Of a stretch of 64,000 bases of DNA, positions 57,651 through 64,000 are shown piece by piece. The stretch is from Neobacillus vireti (lineage in GTDB: Bacteria; Bacillota; Bacilli; Bacillales; Cytobacillaceae): positions 124,001 to 188,000 of the forward strand of contig NZ_LDNB01000021.1 of the NCBI RefSeq assembly GCF_001026695.1, given 5' to 3'. The notes beneath the pieces were generated by a model. The model was not told where the DNA came from. It ran no database searches and was given only the letters and a program-made list of their open reading frames with translations. A program made the position numbers and the translations under genes. The stretch's first letter is position 1, and the number at the start of each line of letters is the position of its first letter.

Positions 57651-58904
57651 CTATTTTTTTGAATAATTTCCCTGCTTTATAGGTAAAGTTACATTAACCT
57701 TCGTTCCTTTACCAATCTCGCTTTCTATTTTCAACTTTCCATGGTGATCTTGAATAATTTGATTCGTCACCATTAGACCTAATCCAGTACCATCTTTTTT
57801 CGTTGTATAAAAAGGTGCTCCTAGGTTAAGAATGTCTTCATCCTCAATTCCGGAACCTTCATCTTGGATAACGATGAGCATTTTTTTCTGCTCATGAACC
57901 TTTACATGGACCCTTATCTCTCCCCCATTAGGCATAGATTCAATCGCATTCTTGATTAAGTTAATAAACACTTGCTTTAGTTGTTTCTCATCACAGTCGA
58001 TAGGCGGCAGCGGTCCGGCCATTATCGTTTCCACTGTTACCCCTTGTCGTTCAGCTTGTTGCTGCGTAATCGATAACGTATAGGCAATAATTTCTTCAAT
58101 ACTAGCCTTTTCAAATTTGATTTCCTTCGGTTTCCCAAGGTACATCAGATCGTTAACAATGGAATTAATCCGGTCAATTTCCTGAATCATAATTGGATAA
58201 TACTCGTTACTATTTGGATCCCGTTCTTGCTGCAGCTGAGTAAATCCCTTTAATGATGACAAGGGGTTACGAATTTCATGGCCAATCGCTGTAGCCATTT
58301 GACCGATAACAGCTAGCTTTTCTTTTTGGCGGAGATCTTCATGGGCCGAAGTTAAGGAATTTATATACGAATAAAATCGGATAAGAATAATGGATGCAAT
58401 CGCAGATATTATTATTGTTATAACTATAGGTGGTAAAACACCTCCATTTTTGAGTGCGACGCCTAAAAGAATATACTTCCCAATAATTCCACATGCAACA
58501 GTCCAGAAATACTTTTTATTTACAAATATAGGAGAAAAAAACACAAATAAAAGTTCAACTGCATTTCCTGAAGCAAAAACATCCTTAGTTCCAAAATACT
58601 TTATAAAAGTATCTATTACATCGAGGATAACATAGCCTAAAAGATAAAAATATTTAACTACGTACGGATTACCCTTTTTAATAAAATTAATAGATACAGG
58701 CAGAAAGCCTAAAATCAATACATAAAGCCATAATCCCAGTCCACCGTCTGGAAATTTCGAACCCCCATACCCTGTATATCTTGGTAAAATAGCATACCAA
58801 AATATATCGTAGGTAATAAAAAAGATATAAAACAACCACAAGAATAGTTTTATTGCCTTTTTCTCTTCATATATCAATTTAGGACTATTATTGCTTTCTT
58901 TCAT
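57651..58904 (-). CDS. Membrane sensor histidine kinase with the shared six-helix domain
   Basis: A kinase of 417 residues. The N-terminal six-helix module (about 1-190: EEKKAIKLFLWLFYIFFITY, SGNAVELLFVFFSPIFVNKK) is homologous to that of the adjacent HD-GYP protein. HisKA has the phosphoacceptor in ATAIGHEIRNPLSSLKGF (about His209). The HATPase domain has NLIKNAIESMP, DEGSGIEDED and GTGLGLMVTNQI. This core is of the sporulation-kinase (KinA-E) type. No response regulator is adjacent, so the Spo0F phosphorelay is a likely outlet (inference). Confidence 0.9.
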   Translation of the reverse strand: MKESNNSPKLIYEEKKAIKLFLWLFYIFFITYDIFWYAILPRYTGYGGSKFPDGGLGLWLYVLILGFLPVSINFIKKGNPYVVKYFYLLGYVILDVIDTFIKYFGTKDVFASGNAVELLFVFFSPIFVNKKYFWTVACGIIGKYILLGVALKNGGVLPPIVITIIISAIASIILIRFYSYINSLTSAHEDLRQKEKLAVIGQMATAIGHEIRNPLSSLKGFTQLQQERDPNSNEYYPIMIQEIDRINSIVNDLMYLGKPKEIKFEKASIEEIIAYTLSITQQQAERQGVTVETIMAGPLPPIDCDEKQLKQVFINLIKNAIESMPNGGEIRVHVKVHEQKKMLIVIQDEGSGIEDEDILNLGAPFYTTKKDGTGLGLMVTNQIIQDHHGKLKIESEIGKGTKVNVTLPIKQGNYSKK

Positions 58905-59052
58905 GTTAGTAGCTCCCTTGGCCGAGTTTCCCCGACAAGTTTTCTGAAAATATTAAATAGTATTTTCTCCTACTATCTTATCATCTTTCCTCATAAATAA
59001 TGACAAAAAAAACGAAAAAAATGTGATTTTCGACATATTTCGATAAAAAACC

Positions 59053-59088
59053 CAAAAAAAGCTAACCACTTATCAAAATGGTTAGCTT
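59053..59088 (-). terminator. Terminator of the KinB-like kinase gene
   Basis: On the minus strand AAGCTAACCA and TGGTTAGCTT pair across 10 nt and are followed by TTTTTTGGG. It overlaps the stop codon. Confidence 0.85.
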
Positions 59089-60358
59089 AACCTATCAATA
59101 ATTCTTCTTTTTTACTTACCGGTAGGACCATGGTAACTTCTGTACCTAATCCAGGTTCACTCTGGTAAGACACCTTCCCCTTCATGGTTTCGATAATTCT
59201 TAAGGAAACTGATGTACCAAGCCCTGTTCCTTTATCTTTAGTCGTATAAAATAAGGTGCCAATCCGCGCTATTTGTTCCTTCGTCATCCCCTTGCCTGTA
59301 TCAGAGATTTGAATAGCCGCCTGATTATTGTCAATCTTTGAATGAATAGTTACTATCCCACCATCTGGAGTGGCTTCAATCCCATTTTTTATTAAGTTAA
59401 CTAAGGCTTGTTTTAACTGATTCCGATCGGTAACTAGCGAGAATTCAGATGCGTCCAATTCACTTTTCAGCTCTACCCCTTGCTTTACTGCAAGCGGCTC
59501 CAATAGCATAACTACTTCTAAGAGCACTTCTTTTAATTTAAATGTTTCTATTTTTTCAAATTTAGGTTTGGCAAAATTCAAATAGTCACTAATAATCGAT
59601 TCCGCGCGACCTAATTCACTTAAAACAAGGGAAAGATATTCGTAATTCTTTCCTTCCTCCTGTTGCTGCATCATCTGAAGAAACCCTTTTACGACCGTCA
59701 ATGGATTGCGGACTTCATGGGCAATCGAAGCGGCGAGCTCTCCAAGTGTATTCAGCTTTTCTGCCCGCTGAATCTCTTCTTTCATCCTTTTCCTATCGAT
59801 TATCCCCTCATTCAGCTTAGCTCCTAAGACAATAGCCAGCGTTTCAATCAGACCGACAAGGAGGACGTCAGGAATATTAAAATCTAATTTAAAGAAACCT
59901 CCGTTAAAATAGCGGTAAAAGATAAAGGATAAATAGCAAAGGATTATCGACCAGCCGCCAATACCCGTTGCGATAAGAACTCTTTTTTTTGCGGTAAAAT
60001 CCAAAAATTTCCTCCTCAAGAGAAAGGATACAAGCGCGATTAAAAAGATATTCACTAATCCAAAAACTACTGTGTCACCGCCAATGATAACACGCGCTCC
60101 AAAAATCATGCAAAAAACGATTCCGCCCACTGCCGGACCTGCATAAAGGATCGAGATAATAAGAGGAACATAACGCAGGTCCCAATGGAAACCGTAATTT
60201 GAATAGGAAAAAAGCATACACGAAACCGCGGCAGCACCTTGTGCCAGCCCAAACATCAAGCGAGAATTAACTTTTTGCTTATCATCCATAAGAATGCTAT
60301 AAAGCAGAACGGGTGCTAATGTAATTAATACATTCAAAAGAAGTTTTTCTGCCAACAT
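59087..60358 (-). CDS. KinB-like sensor histidine kinase (5TM-LYT type)
   Basis: A kinase of 423 residues. About six membrane helices (to about 175) include the LytS-type 5TM motif HWDLRYVPLIISILYAGPAV and GARVIIGGD. HisKA has AASIAHEVRNPLTVVKGF, and the HATPase domain has NLIKNGIEATP, DTGKGMTKEQI and GTGLGTSVSLRI. I choose the ATG at 60358, six bases after GGGGGA. The longer frame adds 23 residues with no ribosome site. No regulator gene adjoins it, which is typical of Spo0F-directed kinases. Orphan, with its own terminator. Confidence 0.88.
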   Translation of the reverse strand: MLAEKLLLNVLITLAPVLLYSILMDDKQKVNSRLMFGLAQGAAAVSCMLFSYSNYGFHWDLRYVPLIISILYAGPAVGGIVFCMIFGARVIIGGDTVVFGLVNIFLIALVSFLLRRKFLDFTAKKRVLIATGIGGWSIILCYLSFIFYRYFNGGFFKLDFNIPDVLLVGLIETLAIVLGAKLNEGIIDRKRMKEEIQRAEKLNTLGELAASIAHEVRNPLTVVKGFLQMMQQQEEGKNYEYLSLVLSELGRAESIISDYLNFAKPKFEKIETFKLKEVLLEVVMLLEPLAVKQGVELKSELDASEFSLVTDRNQLKQALVNLIKNGIEATPDGGIVTIHSKIDNNQAAIQISDTGKGMTKEQIARIGTLFYTTKDKGTGLGTSVSLRIIETMKGKVSYQSEPGLGTEVTMVLPVSKKEELLIG

Positions 60359-60511
60359 TGCAATTCCCCCAGGAATAACCAAATAGATAGATAAACAATA
60401 CGACAAAAGTCCCCTATTTTCCTTCAACTCAAAAAAACTTTCATAAAATTTACTTTATTTTCACATAAAAAATAGAAAGTCATCGTACTGACCTGCGTTT
60501 TGTAAAAATAG

Positions 60512-61330
60512 CTATTTTCTTTTGGAATAATAGGCCGCACAAATTAAGCCAAAGTAGGTTGGCGCTTCGTAGGATAGAAATTCGACATGGCGTTCTTCAG
60601 CAGGGATTGCCCCGGCAAGAATTAACGTCTGCCAAATTCCATCCGGCTTTGCTGCCTCAATAAATCCTTCTTCAAATTGCGCCATTTTTTCTAATTGATT
60701 AGTTTTAATTAAATCTACTACTTGTTCATCGAAAGCCTTGGCCGCCGGGTCGAAGCCGTATGGTCCATCCTCGTCATGGGCATGGGCCCAATCACAGCTG
60801 GCAATGAGACCAACGCGCTTTTGTGATTGTTTGACAGCTTTTCCAAGTGCCTTTCCAAATTCCAAATGCTGATCAAAAGAAAGTTCTCTTGCCGGGTTAA
60901 TGACGACAATTGGCACATCTGGCATAAACCTTAGCGGAACAATTACGCCCCAATCGAGTGGCAGGCAAGAAATTGGACCAGCAACAGTTCCAAAATTAAT
61001 CGTGGCAGAGGGAATTCCCTCTTCTAGTGCACATTTGTTAATCATCCTAGCTAGTTCTCTGTCTACCAGTCTTTCCATTGCATAAGACGCCTGATTTTCT
61101 TCAACGGTCCCAGCCATTCTTTCTGAATCCGTTATCGCAAATTGACCATGGATTCTTGTTCCATGCGGTGTAAGAATGATGAGACAATCCGGATTCTCCT
61201 TAGACATGAAAGTCGTTAACATTTTCATACTTTCACGTGTCACAGACATTCTTTCAGGGTATACACCTTGTAGTTCCGGAATAATTTCCCCTCCATGCGG
61301 CGCCATACAAGCAAATACAAATGGGTTCAT
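60512..61330 (-). CDS. Class III extradiol dioxygenase-like protein (LigB/MEMO type)
   Basis: A cytosolic protein of 272 residues. Metal-site histidines are in ACMAPHGGEI (about His11), LTPHGTRIHG and ASCDWAHAHDEDGPYGFDPA, the LigB-superfamily pattern of non-heme Fe(II) dioxygenases and of the AmmeMemoRadiSam protein B. No AMMECR1 or radical SAM partner is next to it, so an aromatic ring-cleavage role is possible but unproven. I choose the ATG at 61330 with AAGGTGGAAC upstream. The longer frame adds an unsupported 31 residues. Confidence 0.82.
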   Translation of the reverse strand: MNPFVFACMAPHGGEIIPELQGVYPERMSVTRESMKMLTTFMSKENPDCLIILTPHGTRIHGQFAITDSERMAGTVEENQASYAMERLVDRELARMINKCALEEGIPSATINFGTVAGPISCLPLDWGVIVPLRFMPDVPIVVINPARELSFDQHLEFGKALGKAVKQSQKRVGLIASCDWAHAHDEDGPYGFDPAAKAFDEQVVDLIKTNQLEKMAQFEEGFIEAAKPDGIWQTLILAGAIPAEERHVEFLSYEAPTYFGLICAAYYSKRK

Positions 61331-61557
61331 ATAAAGTTCCACCTTTTTTCTTTTATATAAGGTAATTAGAGAAATGGATGAGAAATCCTTCTTTTTACAA
61401 ATAGAATTAAAAAATGTTGACAAAACTACAATTATCCTGTAATATTAGTATTTGTGCTTTACAAATAAAGTAACTTGTAATTAATGAGATAACGCAATGT
61501 AAGAATTTTTTCTGGCATTCTGCTTATGTTTAAAATAAAAACTTATTCACACTGGAT

Positions 61558-61650
61558 CGGCTTCGGAGCCGTTAGGATGTAAGAGAGGTAGGGCTTACGT
61601 CGTTTAGGTATAAAACCATCAGGTGGAAGAATAACCGCGGCAAACTTGTT
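61558..61650 (+). other. Unassigned structured intergenic element
   Basis: Two good hairpins stand in a row: CGGCT-TCGG-AGCCG (61558-61571) and GATGTAAG-N10-CTTACGTC (61576-61601, one G-T pair). They are followed by GGTATAAAACC and CCATCAGGTGG. The surrounding 61331-61843 gap has no gene. I could not match it to a riboswitch class I know. Confidence 0.4.
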
Positions 61651-61697
61651 TTTATAACAATTACAATATATAAGTTTTTACCTTGCGATGGCGATTA

Positions 61698-61735
61698 AGA
61701 AAAGCGCAAGCAACTTAGTTAGGCGCTGGACATTA
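61698..61735. repeat. Dispersed GC-rich structured repeat, shortened copy
   Basis: AAGAAAAGCGCAAGC is followed almost directly by TTAGGCGCTGGACATT, i.e. the two ends of the 120-150-bp element with the middle deleted. Confidence 0.55.
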
Positions 61736-61794
61736 ACATTACAACCAATCACAAGTTACGATAAGGATTCAAAAAAATTGAATCAAAAGCTAAG

Positions 61795-61824
61795 AAGGCA
61801 GAGGGATCATTATTCCTCTGCCTT
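61795..61824 (-). terminator. Terminator-like hairpin after the C39-like gene
   Basis: AAGGCAGAGG and CCTCTGCCTT form a perfect 10-bp stem with a 10-nt loop. The tail on the minus strand is only moderately U-rich. Confidence 0.65.
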
Positions 61825-61843
61825 CGCCCATTTCAGGGCATTT

Positions 61844-62608
61844 TTATTTTTTAATCACAATTGCTTGTTTGCCCATTTGCTCCCAAGCTTTGATAAAACT
61901 GTCTTTGTTTATTTTCTTATTTTTCTCTCCATAAGGATCGTTTATGTAAATATAATTTTCATCGTAGCCGGTAATTGCGACACTATGTTCACTAAATGTA
62001 ATATCAATTTTCCCCTGCGGTGTATCCCACGTTTGAAAGACAGAGACAGGTGAGAAGCTGGATGTTGTAATGATCCACACAGGAAGCCCTTGACCCACTT
62101 CATTTAATAAATCGTCGAACGGTTTATTCGTTAAATTGACTGCTTTATCCCCAACATATTTCTTTGCCAGTTCTAATACCGGACCATTGTATACACCTAG
62201 ACCTGGTCCATGTGCCATATCCCCGACAAAGCCAGCATTTGGATTCCCCTTCTTGCCATTACTGTAAGTTAACGGGACTGTTTTGATTTTATCAGCTAAT
62301 TCATTCTTTGTCACTTTTATACCATGATAGTTAAGAATCATGGCCAAACTGGTAACTTCACACCCGTTGTAGAGCTTGGGTTTATCCATTTGATTTAATA
62401 ACGGAACATCGAGAAGGATACTATCTGGTAAACTGGGAACTTCCTTCTGCAGAATATTTACTTCACGCATTTTTAATTGAGCAGCCTCTTTCAGAGAGGC
62501 GATTGCCGATTGGGTGGATTTGGACTTGGATTTCACAGCAATTATCGTTTTCGTACTAATAAATGATATGACAATAATAATAATAATGATGATTAGCAAT
62601 TTTTTCAT
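61844..62608 (-). CDS. Exported C39-family papain-like protein (YvpB-like)
   Basis: A protein of 254 residues with an N-terminal signal anchor (MKKLLIIIIIIIVISFISTK). The C39_2 domain spans about 65-245: catalytic Cys in YNGCEVTSLAMILNYHG, His in FSEHSVAITGYD, and an Asn/Asp in YIYINDPYGEKNKKI. The layout resembles B. subtilis YvpB. The substrate is unknown. As it lies some 6 kb from the peptide gene and carries no ABC domain, I do not link it to bacteriocin export. Confidence 0.85.
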   Translation of the reverse strand: MKKLLIIIIIIIVISFISTKTIIAVKSKSKSTQSAIASLKEAAQLKMREVNILQKEVPSLPDSILLDVPLLNQMDKPKLYNGCEVTSLAMILNYHGIKVTKNELADKIKTVPLTYSNGKKGNPNAGFVGDMAHGPGLGVYNGPVLELAKKYVGDKAVNLTNKPFDDLLNEVGQGLPVWIITTSSFSPVSVFQTWDTPQGKIDITFSEHSVAITGYDENYIYINDPYGEKNKKINKDSFIKAWEQMGKQAIVIKK

Positions 62609-62781
62609 AGAATTTTATACCATTCCTCATAAGATAATTTTATCTATAAATTACGACTATCGAAATATGCTACTATATAACCATATCAAATAATACTAAA
62701 AGGATAAAGGAAATATATTTCCAAATACATTCTATTCATCTTTTCTAAAGATTTTCTTTAAGCAAGACCTGTTTAAAAGTG

Positions 62782-62917
62782 AATGTTGATTTCCGTTCCA
62801 GGCGCTTCGCTTTCCGCGGGGCGGGCGGTGAGCCTCCTCGGCGCTAAAGCGCCTGCGGGGTCTCACCTGTCCCGCTGCTCCCGCAGGAGTCTCGCGCCCT
62901 CCACTCCAATCAACATT
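62782..62917. repeat. GC-rich 136-bp element with terminal inverted repeats
   Basis: It is bounded by AATGTTGATT (62782-62791) and AATCAACATT (62908-62917). The interior is strongly GC-rich with nested inverted repeats (GGCGC..GCGCC, CCGCGGGGCGGG..CCCGC). It has no start codon with a ribosome site. Its base composition differs sharply from the flanks. Similar sequences are, to my knowledge, abundant in bacilli. Confidence 0.8.
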
Positions 62918-62956
62918 GTGCTCAAAATCAACATTGTTCTTTAGCACAGCCTAAAG

Positions 62957-62993
62957 AAAAAACCCCTTTAGCTTTTTCGCTAAAAGGGAATTT
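62957..62993 (-). terminator. Terminator of the ThrE-like operon
   Basis: On the minus strand CCCTTTTAGC and GCTAAAGGGG pair (one wobble) and are followed by TTTTTTC. Confidence 0.85.
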
Positions 62994-62994
62994 C

Positions 62995-63456
62995 TCAGCT
63001 TTTTTTTGGAGTAAGCTTTCGAATCACTTGATTGATTACTTCGGAAAAGACTAGCCCGAAGGCAATTGATCCGGCAATCATAAGTACTTTTGCCGCTAAG
63101 CCAAGCGCCGTATTATAATCGTTCTCAACAAAATTCCTCATGGCATCATAAGCAAGGCCGCCCGGCACTAACGGAATAATGCCGGCTACACTAAAAATAA
63201 TTACAGGTGTTTTATAAAACTTTGCTAGCTCCTGACTGAGGACTGCGATAAATACAGTGGCTGCCAATGTGGCGAGCACAGCATTATTTGTATAGCCTTC
63301 AAGAAGATAATAAACTAGCCAGCCGCCCATGCCAATCAGCCCGCATTTCACCAAGGTTTCCTTCGGCGCATTAAAAACAATCCCAAAGGACCCTGTAGCA
63401 ATAAAACTCGTGATTAACTGTGCAAGAATCGCCACTATTTCTAACCTCACCCTCAT
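62995..63456 (-). CDS. Threonine/serine exporter family, small subunit (YjjB/ThrE_2)
   Basis: A membrane protein of 153 residues with about five helices. IIPLVPGGLAYDAMRNFVEN is the hallmark of the C-terminal half of ThrE-type exporters (P-L-V-P-G). It overlaps the upstream gene by 4 bp, so the two halves of the exporter are made together as YjjP/YjjB-like partners. The real substrate may be a dicarboxylate or an amino acid. Confidence 0.88.
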   Translation of the reverse strand: MRVRLEIVAILAQLITSFIATGSFGIVFNAPKETLVKCGLIGMGGWLVYYLLEGYTNNAVLATLAATVFIAVLSQELAKFYKTPVIIFSVAGIIPLVPGGLAYDAMRNFVENDYNTALGLAAKVLMIAGSIAFGLVFSEVINQVIRKLTPKKS

Positions 63457-64000
63457 AAAAATGAAACGACAACGGCAATTCCCGCCCCAATGGCAAAGGC
63501 CGTCAGGAAAGCCTCTGCTCCTTTTGACAACCCTGAAACTAAATGTCCAGCCATTAAATCCCTGATGGCGTTCGTCACTAAAAGACCAGGTACCAACGTC
63601 ATCACCGAACCAATGATAATTTTATCTAATTGATGGCCTACACCCATTTTCACAAAAATAAACGACAGCAATCCAATGACGAAGGAAGCCAAAAATTCCG
63701 AGAAAAACTTGATTGGGATAAAGCGGTGGAAGCAGACAAAGCTAAGATACCCTAATCCACCGGAAATCATCGCGGGAATAAAGTCATTCCAGCCGCCTTT
63801 AAACATTATCATGAAACAGCCGCTGGCTAAAGTTGCGGCGGCCACTTGAGTTCCCAGGGGAAAGGAAAGGTCCATGGAATCAATCTCATTCAATTGCTCT
63901 AATGCCTGTTTTCGATTAATTGTACCGCTACTGATATTTCGCGAAATACTATTAACCAAAGCCACCTTTTTCAGATCCGTAGAGCGCTCCGAAATTCTAA
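63453..64000 (-). CDS. Threonine/serine exporter family, large subunit (YjjP/ThrE), truncated by the window
   Basis: The frame stays open to the window end, so only the C-terminal part is visible. The GTG at 63965 is internal: upstream codons continue in frame with ISERSTDLKK and then VALVNSISRNISSG, typical of the family. About five membrane helices follow, and VMTLVPGLLVTNAIRDLMAG is the ThrE P-G-x-x-x-x-N-A-I-R-D motif. It overlaps the small subunit gene by 4 bp. Confidence 0.9.
   Translation of the reverse strand, partial: RISERSTDLKKVALVNSISRNISSGTINRKQALEQLNEIDSMDLSFPLGTQVAAATLASGCFMIMFKGGWNDFIPAMISGGLGYLSFVCFHRFIPIKFFSEFLASFVIGLLSFIFVKMGVGHQLDKIIIGSVMTLVPGLLVTNAIRDLMAGHLVSGLSKGAEAFLTAFAIGAGIAVVVSFL

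Noticed and set aside
61688..62053. 121-codon plus-strand frame at the end of the gap before the C39-like gene
   Set aside because: It runs through the shortened repeat and antisense to the C39-like catalytic region. No ribosome site.
61844..62608. C39 bacteriocin-processing peptidase working on the 24-residue CWWC peptide
   Set aside because: It is a stand-alone YvpB-like protein without ABC transporter domains, about 6 kb away in a separate transcript. The peptide also lacks a double-glycine leader.

Overview
The window is chromosomal DNA from a low-GC, endospore-forming member of the Bacillaceae. A Neobacillus-like or other Bacillus-related genus is my inference. The support is SinR/SinI, LiaFSR, a YhfW-type FAD/Rieske protein, a YkvU/SpoVB-type flippase, a KinB-like kinase, AGGAGG-type ribosome binding sites, a T-box leader and TTGACA/TATAAT promoters. 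No tRNA, rRNA, phage, transposase or CRISPR locus is visible.

Layout. 0-6 kb: a UPF0435 protein, methionine aminopeptidase, sinR and a convergent sinI preceded by a c-di-GMP-I riboswitch and a Spo0A box, a PfkB kinase, two small genes, and hutH with an attenuator-like leader. 6-13 kb: topoisomerase III, an MFS exporter, a tiny membrane protein, aminopeptidase AmpS, MscL and a Bax-inhibitor-1 protein. 13-21 kb: aromatic amino acid hydroxylase behind an ECF sigma factor, a flippase, and the Fur-box-controlled efeOBU iron operon. 21-26 kb: the cell-envelope stress cluster liaI/pspA-liaFSR and a LysM-CAP protein. 26-33 kb: a FAD/Rieske oxidoreductase, small genes, an amidase, an RNA helicase, and a DUF2249-like gene behind an FNR-type promoter. 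33-39 kb: kynurenine formamidase and a five-gene oligopeptide ABC transporter. 39-46.5 kb: an SCP2 protein, a polyferredoxin with a second FNR-type promoter, T-box-brnQ, an oxidoreductase and glnS. 46.7-54.8 kb: an Nre-like nitrate-sensing module and a molybdoenzyme cluster (nitrate-reductase-like catalytic subunit, FeS subunit, Rieske protein, membrane subunit). 55-60.4 kb: a PqqD-like/M50 protease, a 24-residue Cys-Trp-Trp-Cys peptide, an HD-GYP protein and two histidine kinases. 60.5-64 kb: a LigB-type dioxygenase, a C39-like protease and a split ThrE exporter cut by the window end.

Two systems stand out. The first is the 55-59 kb locus: a minute peptide gene, translationally coupled to a membrane HD-GYP gene and followed by a PqqD-like/M50 membrane protease. 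The same six-helix sensor domain sits on the HD-GYP protein and on the adjacent histidine kinase. I read this as a possible peptide-signalling or RiPP locus. The second is the sinI leader: a c-di-GMP-I aptamer whose P1 helix is mutually exclusive with a hairpin that buries the sinI Shine-Dalgarno sequence, which predicts that c-di-GMP switches sinI on.

The anaerobic genes form a likely regulon: FNR-type boxes placed at -41.5 before two genes, plus Nre-like regulators beside a Rieske-containing molybdoenzyme. The intergenic DNA is also unusual. Several gaps hold noncoding tandem arrays with periods of 21 bp (two sequence families) or 52 bp, and there are several families of dispersed structured repeats.
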